Below are positions 61,655 through 64,000 of a stretch of DNA of 64,000 bases, in pieces. Both the position numbers and the translations under genes were made by a program. Below the pieces are notes generated by a model, which was given only the letters and a program-made list of their open reading frames with translations, did no database searches and was not told where the DNA came from. Position 1 is the stretch's first letter, and each line of letters starts with the position of its first letter. The stretch covers positions 558,001-622,000 of the forward strand of contig NZ_AP024646.1 of NCBI RefSeq assembly GCF_019977235.1. Reading direction: 5' to 3'. Source of the stretch: Arthrobacter sp. StoSoilB5 (GTDB lineage: Bacteria; Actinomycetota; Actinomycetes; Actinomycetales; Micrococcaceae).

Positions 61655-61902
61655 TTTTACGCCGATTGGTGCAGGAAGCTGGTGGGGAATGCGGGGGTAG
61701 CCACGCGGCCCGGCGCCCGTACGGGTGACATTTCCCATGCCATCGGCTCTGTCCTCAGCGAAGCCGGGTATCCCATCAACACCCAGTTCGGCGGCCATGG
61801 CATCGGATCCACCATGCACCAAGACCCGCACATAGTGAACACCGGACGGCCAGGGCGTGGGTACACGTTGCGCCCCGGGCTGTTGTACGCTGCGTTGACC
61901 CC
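61655..61902 (+). pseudogene. map: Methionine aminopeptidase fragment
   Basis: About 82 codons in one frame read like the middle of a type I methionine aminopeptidase: ATRPGARTGDISHAIGSVL, then GGHGIGSTMHQDPH with two metal-site His, then NTGRPGRGYTLRPGLL. There is no start, the N-terminal half with its Asp ligands is missing, and the C-terminal glutamate motifs are lost. It is a decayed or truncated gene, overlapped by nothing else between the inhibitor and ohrR-like genes. Confidence 0.75.
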
Positions 61903-61906
61903 TACC

Positions 61907-62371
61907 TCAGGAGCCGCTGCGCTGGGTGGCGGCGATGAGGCCTGTCATTGCCTGATGGAGTTCGGCCACCTCCTCGCGACTGAGCTGCAGGCGCTCCCGG
62001 ATGGTGCCAGGAACCGCGGTTGCCTGCTCCCTCAGCGCTGCTCCCTGTTCCGTTAGCTTGACTGCAAGCGCGCGCTCATTGCCCGCCACGCGCTCGCGGG
62101 TAATGAGCTTGGCTTCTTCAAGTCTGCGGAGGAGTGGGGACAGGGTGGCGGGCTCGTGAAGGAGGGTATCGCTGATGTCTTTAAGTGTCCGGGGACTCCG
62201 CTCCCAGAGCGCCAGCATCACGAGGTATTGCGGATGGGTCAGTCCGAGCTGTTCCAGGATGGGCTTATAGATGCCCACAACACTCCGCGAGGCAACGGTT
62301 AACGCGAAGCACAGTTGACGCTCCAAGAGGAGGTCGTCAGTTTCCTGGGTGGTCTCGATGGCATGAGTCAT
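61907..62371 (-). CDS. ohrR: MarR/OhrR family regulator
   Basis: A 154-residue MarR-family repressor of the OhrR type, which senses organic hydroperoxides by an N-terminal Cys. That Cys is in LLLERQLCFALTVASRSV (Cys21), and the winged helix-turn-helix is about 45-110 (LGLTHPQYLVMLALWE, LKDISDTLLHEPATLSPLLRRLE). ATG 62371 follows GGGAAG. The usual ohr partner gene is not in view; a divergent gene for an 87-residue protein takes its place. The symbol rests on the Cys and general similarity. Confidence 0.8.
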   Translation of the reverse strand: MTHAIETTQETDDLLLERQLCFALTVASRSVVGIYKPILEQLGLTHPQYLVMLALWERSPRTLKDISDTLLHEPATLSPLLRRLEEAKLITRERVAGNERALAVKLTEQGAALREQATAVPGTIRERLQLSREEVAELHQAMTGLIAATQRSGS

Positions 62372-62393
62372 GGTTGTCTTCCCGCCGGATTAG

Positions 62394-62420
62394 TTAGTGT
62401 ACTAATTATTAGCGTACTAT
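62394..62420. promoter_or_regulatory. Two MarR-type boxes
   Basis: TTAGTGTACTAA (62394-62405) and TTAGCGTACTAT (62409-62420) share TTAGYGTACTA and are spaced 15 bases apart. They stand 23 bases before the ohrR-like start and overlap the start of the divergent gene, so one regulator could control both. Confidence 0.6.
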
Positions 62421-62682
62421 GAACATGTTGCACCGTCTAAAAGAGGAGTCGATCCGGGTGGCAAAGGAATCCTTTACCCAGAAGTTCATGCGCGCCACGG
62501 GAAAGCTGAGGGTTATCTTTGGCCCCGCGCACAGCAGCTCCATCGATCACGAAATGACAGAAGCCAACCGCAGGCTCCTCGCCCAGCGGCAGGCTGAGAC
62601 GCAACAGTGGGAAACGCTGCGCCGCCCCGATGGCAGCACGTATGTGGTTCCCCGCAATCCGGACGATAAGTCGCTGCGCTAA
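62419..62682 (+). CDS. Small basic protein, unknown
   Basis: An 87-residue soluble, basic, mostly helical protein (HRLKEESIRVAKESFTQKFMRATGK at the start, EMTEANRRLLAQRQAETQQWE in the middle). It has no Cys. ATG 62419 or ATG 62425 may be the start; there is no ribosome site, and the start lies in a MarR-type box. It is divergent from the ohrR-like gene, so its expression may respond to peroxides. No family recognised. Confidence 0.65.
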   Translation: MNMLHRLKEESIRVAKESFTQKFMRATGKLRVIFGPAHSSSIDHEMTEANRRLLAQRQAETQQWETLRRPDGSTYVVPRNPDDKSLR

Positions 62683-62703
62683 GCCTTTCTCCGCACCCCG
62701 CTC

Positions 62704-64000
62704 CTAGCCAATGATGGGGCGTTCTTCCGGGAGCTGGTAGAGCCGTGGGCGGGAGGACAAAGCGAGGGCTGATCCGACCGTAATAGTGCCGATTCGGCCG
62801 GTGAACATGAGGACCATCAGAACCCATTGGGCGTTGGCCGGCAGGTCATAGGTGATCCCGGTACTGACACCAACAGTGGCGAACGCGGAAATGGATTCGA
62901 ACAGGACCTTCTCAAGGCCAAAGTCCGTGAACATCAGCAGCAGCAGGGTTCCTCCCACCACTGCGCCGACCCCGAGCAGTGCCACCGAGAGAGCCTGCCG
63001 CTGCACTGGGGAGCTGATCGAGCGATGAGCAATCGTGACATGCTCCCGGCCCCTGATCTCGTTCCAGATGGCGAATCCAAGCACCAGGAATGTGGTGATT
63101 TTGATTCCCCCGGCGGTGCCGGCGCTGCCACCTCCAATGAACATGAGGATGTTGGTGATCATCAGGGTTTCGGGAGAAGCGGCGCCGTAATCGACGCTGT
63201 TAAATCCCGCCGTGCGGGGAAATACACTCCCGGCAAGCGTCGCCAGGAGTTTTCCGCCCAGGGACATTTGGCCAAGTGTCTGGTCGCGGTTCCATTCAAA
63301 AGCAGCGAAGAGGGCGCCGCCCACTCCCAGGAGGAGCAACGTGCCGAAGACGGTCAGCCGTAGATGGACTGTCCAGTCCTTGATCCTCACCCCGCCCCTG
63401 AGCAGGGCGATCAGGACCGGGAATCCGAGGCCTCCGGTAATGACGGCCAAGCAAATGGGGACGATGATCCAGGGGTCGCCAGCGAAACCAATCAGGTTGT
63501 CGCTGTAGAGGGCGAAGCCGGCGTTATTGAACGCAGAAACAGCATGGAACGTCCCGTGCCATAGGGCAGTGCCGGGGTTGTCGTCGTAGGCCAACCAGAA
63601 GCGAATGGTCAGTACGGCTGCTGTGGCGGATTCGAAAAGTATCATGATCCGGGCGACGCGGAAGAGGACGGAGCGGACGTCCCCGAAGTTCAGCGTGTGA
63701 GTTTCAGACTGCGCTACAAGCTGGCCACGCAGCCCAATGCTCTTTCGCACCAGCAGGGCGAGCAAGGTGGCCAGGGTCATGATCCCGAATCCTCCCACCT
63801 GGATCAGGCAAAGGATCACCGCGTGCCCGAAGGGTGTCCAATAGGTAGGAGTGTCCACTGTGATCAGGCCGGTGACGCAGACGGCAGACACGGACGTGAA
63901 CAGCGCCGGAAGTCCAGAATCTGCGTCTACGTCCGTACGTGACATGGGCAGCATCAGGAGACCTGCGCCAACAAAGATGACCACGATGAACGCCAGTGGT
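62704..64000 (-). CDS. TrkH/KtrB-type potassium channel subunit (5' end beyond window)
   Basis: The visible 432 codons encode a K+ uptake channel subunit with eight or more spans and four filter loops: TSVSAVCVTGLITVDT, FHAVSAFNNAGFALYS, SVFPRTAGFNSVDYG and ESISAFATVGVSTGIT. The frame continues open to the window edge, where the start must lie further on, since members begin with one more span. The protein works with a cytoplasmic TrkA/KtrA subunit, expected just upstream or elsewhere. It is convergent with the 87-residue gene, 21 bases apart. Confidence 0.9.
   Translation of the reverse strand, partial: PLAFIVVIFVGAGLLMLPMSRTDVDADSGLPALFTSVSAVCVTGLITVDTPTYWTPFGHAVILCLIQVGGFGIMTLATLLALLVRKSIGLRGQLVAQSETHTLNFGDVRSVLFRVARIMILFESATAAVLTIRFWLAYDDNPGTALWHGTFHAVSAFNNAGFALYSDNLIGFAGDPWIIVPICLAVITGGLGFPVLIALLRGGVRIKDWTVHLRLTVFGTLLLLGVGGALFAAFEWNRDQTLGQMSLGGKLLATLAGSVFPRTAGFNSVDYGAASPETLMITNILMFIGGGSAGTAGGIKITTFLVLGFAIWNEIRGREHVTIAHRSISSPVQRQALSVALLGVGAVVGGTLLLLMFTDFGLEKVLFESISAFATVGVSTGITYDLPANAQWVLMVLMFTGRIGTITVGSALALSSRPRLYQLPEERPIIG

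Noticed and set aside
1..64000. Search for phage genes, integrases, transposases, tRNA genes and CRISPR arrays.
   Set aside because: No transposase or integrase motif, no cloverleaf-like sequence and no spaced repeat array was recognised; a covariance-model scan would be needed to exclude small RNAs.

Overview
The window looks like chromosomal DNA of a high-GC actinobacterium of the Micrococcaceae, most likely Arthrobacter or Paenarthrobacter. Evidence: strong GC bias at third codon positions, many GTG/TTG starts, several probably leaderless genes, a copper amine oxidase very close to the known Arthrobacter enzymes, a three-protein PurS/PurQ/PurL synthase, and NgcE-type transport. No rRNA, tRNA, prophage, insertion sequence or CRISPR array was seen. 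Both ends cut genes (an M20 amidohydrolase on the left, a TrkH/KtrB-type potassium channel on the right). Most of the content is carbon and nitrogen scavenging: transporters, their local repressors and small catabolic operons.

Region 1 (1-14.4 kb) handles amines and amides. It holds a RidA-like/DUF1028/M20D operon opposite a LysR gene, a TetR gene and a copper amine oxidase, a small His-containing membrane protein, an aldehyde dehydrogenase, an NCS1 permease, a YtcJ-type amidohydrolase, an APC permease and an MFS carrier. Region 2 (14.4-21.2 kb) is a fructose-type ABC operon in the order frcB-frcC-frcA-frcK with a divergent LacI gene whose start codon lies in its own probable operator, followed by a small monooxygenase-like gene and an App1-domain gene. 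Region 3 (21.3-28.8 kb) has mntH with two MntR-like boxes, and a LacI-controlled operon of a polar amino acid-type ABC transporter, a Gfo/Idh/MocA dehydrogenase and a DadA-like oxidase.

Region 4 (28.9-37.6 kb) has small conserved proteins, a proline-rich mini-protein, an ECF sigma factor with a membrane partner, a lipoprotein deacetylase and an ngcEFG chitobiose/GlcNAc transporter without its own ATPase. Region 5 (37.6-43.8 kb) is a six-gene operon (MFS, nitrilase-like amidase, DUF2848, HpaB-like hydroxylase, cupin, flavin reductase) opposite a GntR gene: an aromatic or N-heterocycle pathway of unknown substrate. Region 6 (43.8-47.8 kb) is a c-di-GMP operon: a membrane diguanylate cyclase, an unrecognised 167-residue protein and a GGDEF-EAL protein, preceded by a small secreted protein.

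Region 7 (47.8-53 kb) is purSQL, a small membrane protein, a Cys-rich DUF1540 protein and a 2-hydroxyacid dehydrogenase. Region 8 (53.2-61.6 kb) is an exported set: a large sialidase, a large subtilisin-like protease and, facing it, two proteins resembling Streptomyces subtilisin inhibitor. One inhibitor is an anchored lipoprotein; the other has no signal peptide and lacks one disulfide. Region 9 (61.6-64 kb) has a methionine aminopeptidase relic, an OhrR-like regulator without a neighbouring ohr gene, and the potassium channel gene.

The observations most worth a second look are the protease/inhibitor locus, the c-di-GMP operon with its unknown middle gene, the HpaB/DUF2848/amidase operon, the RidA/DUF1028/M20D operon, and a family of related ACGACGGC-stem hairpins, one of which sits at the start of ngcF.
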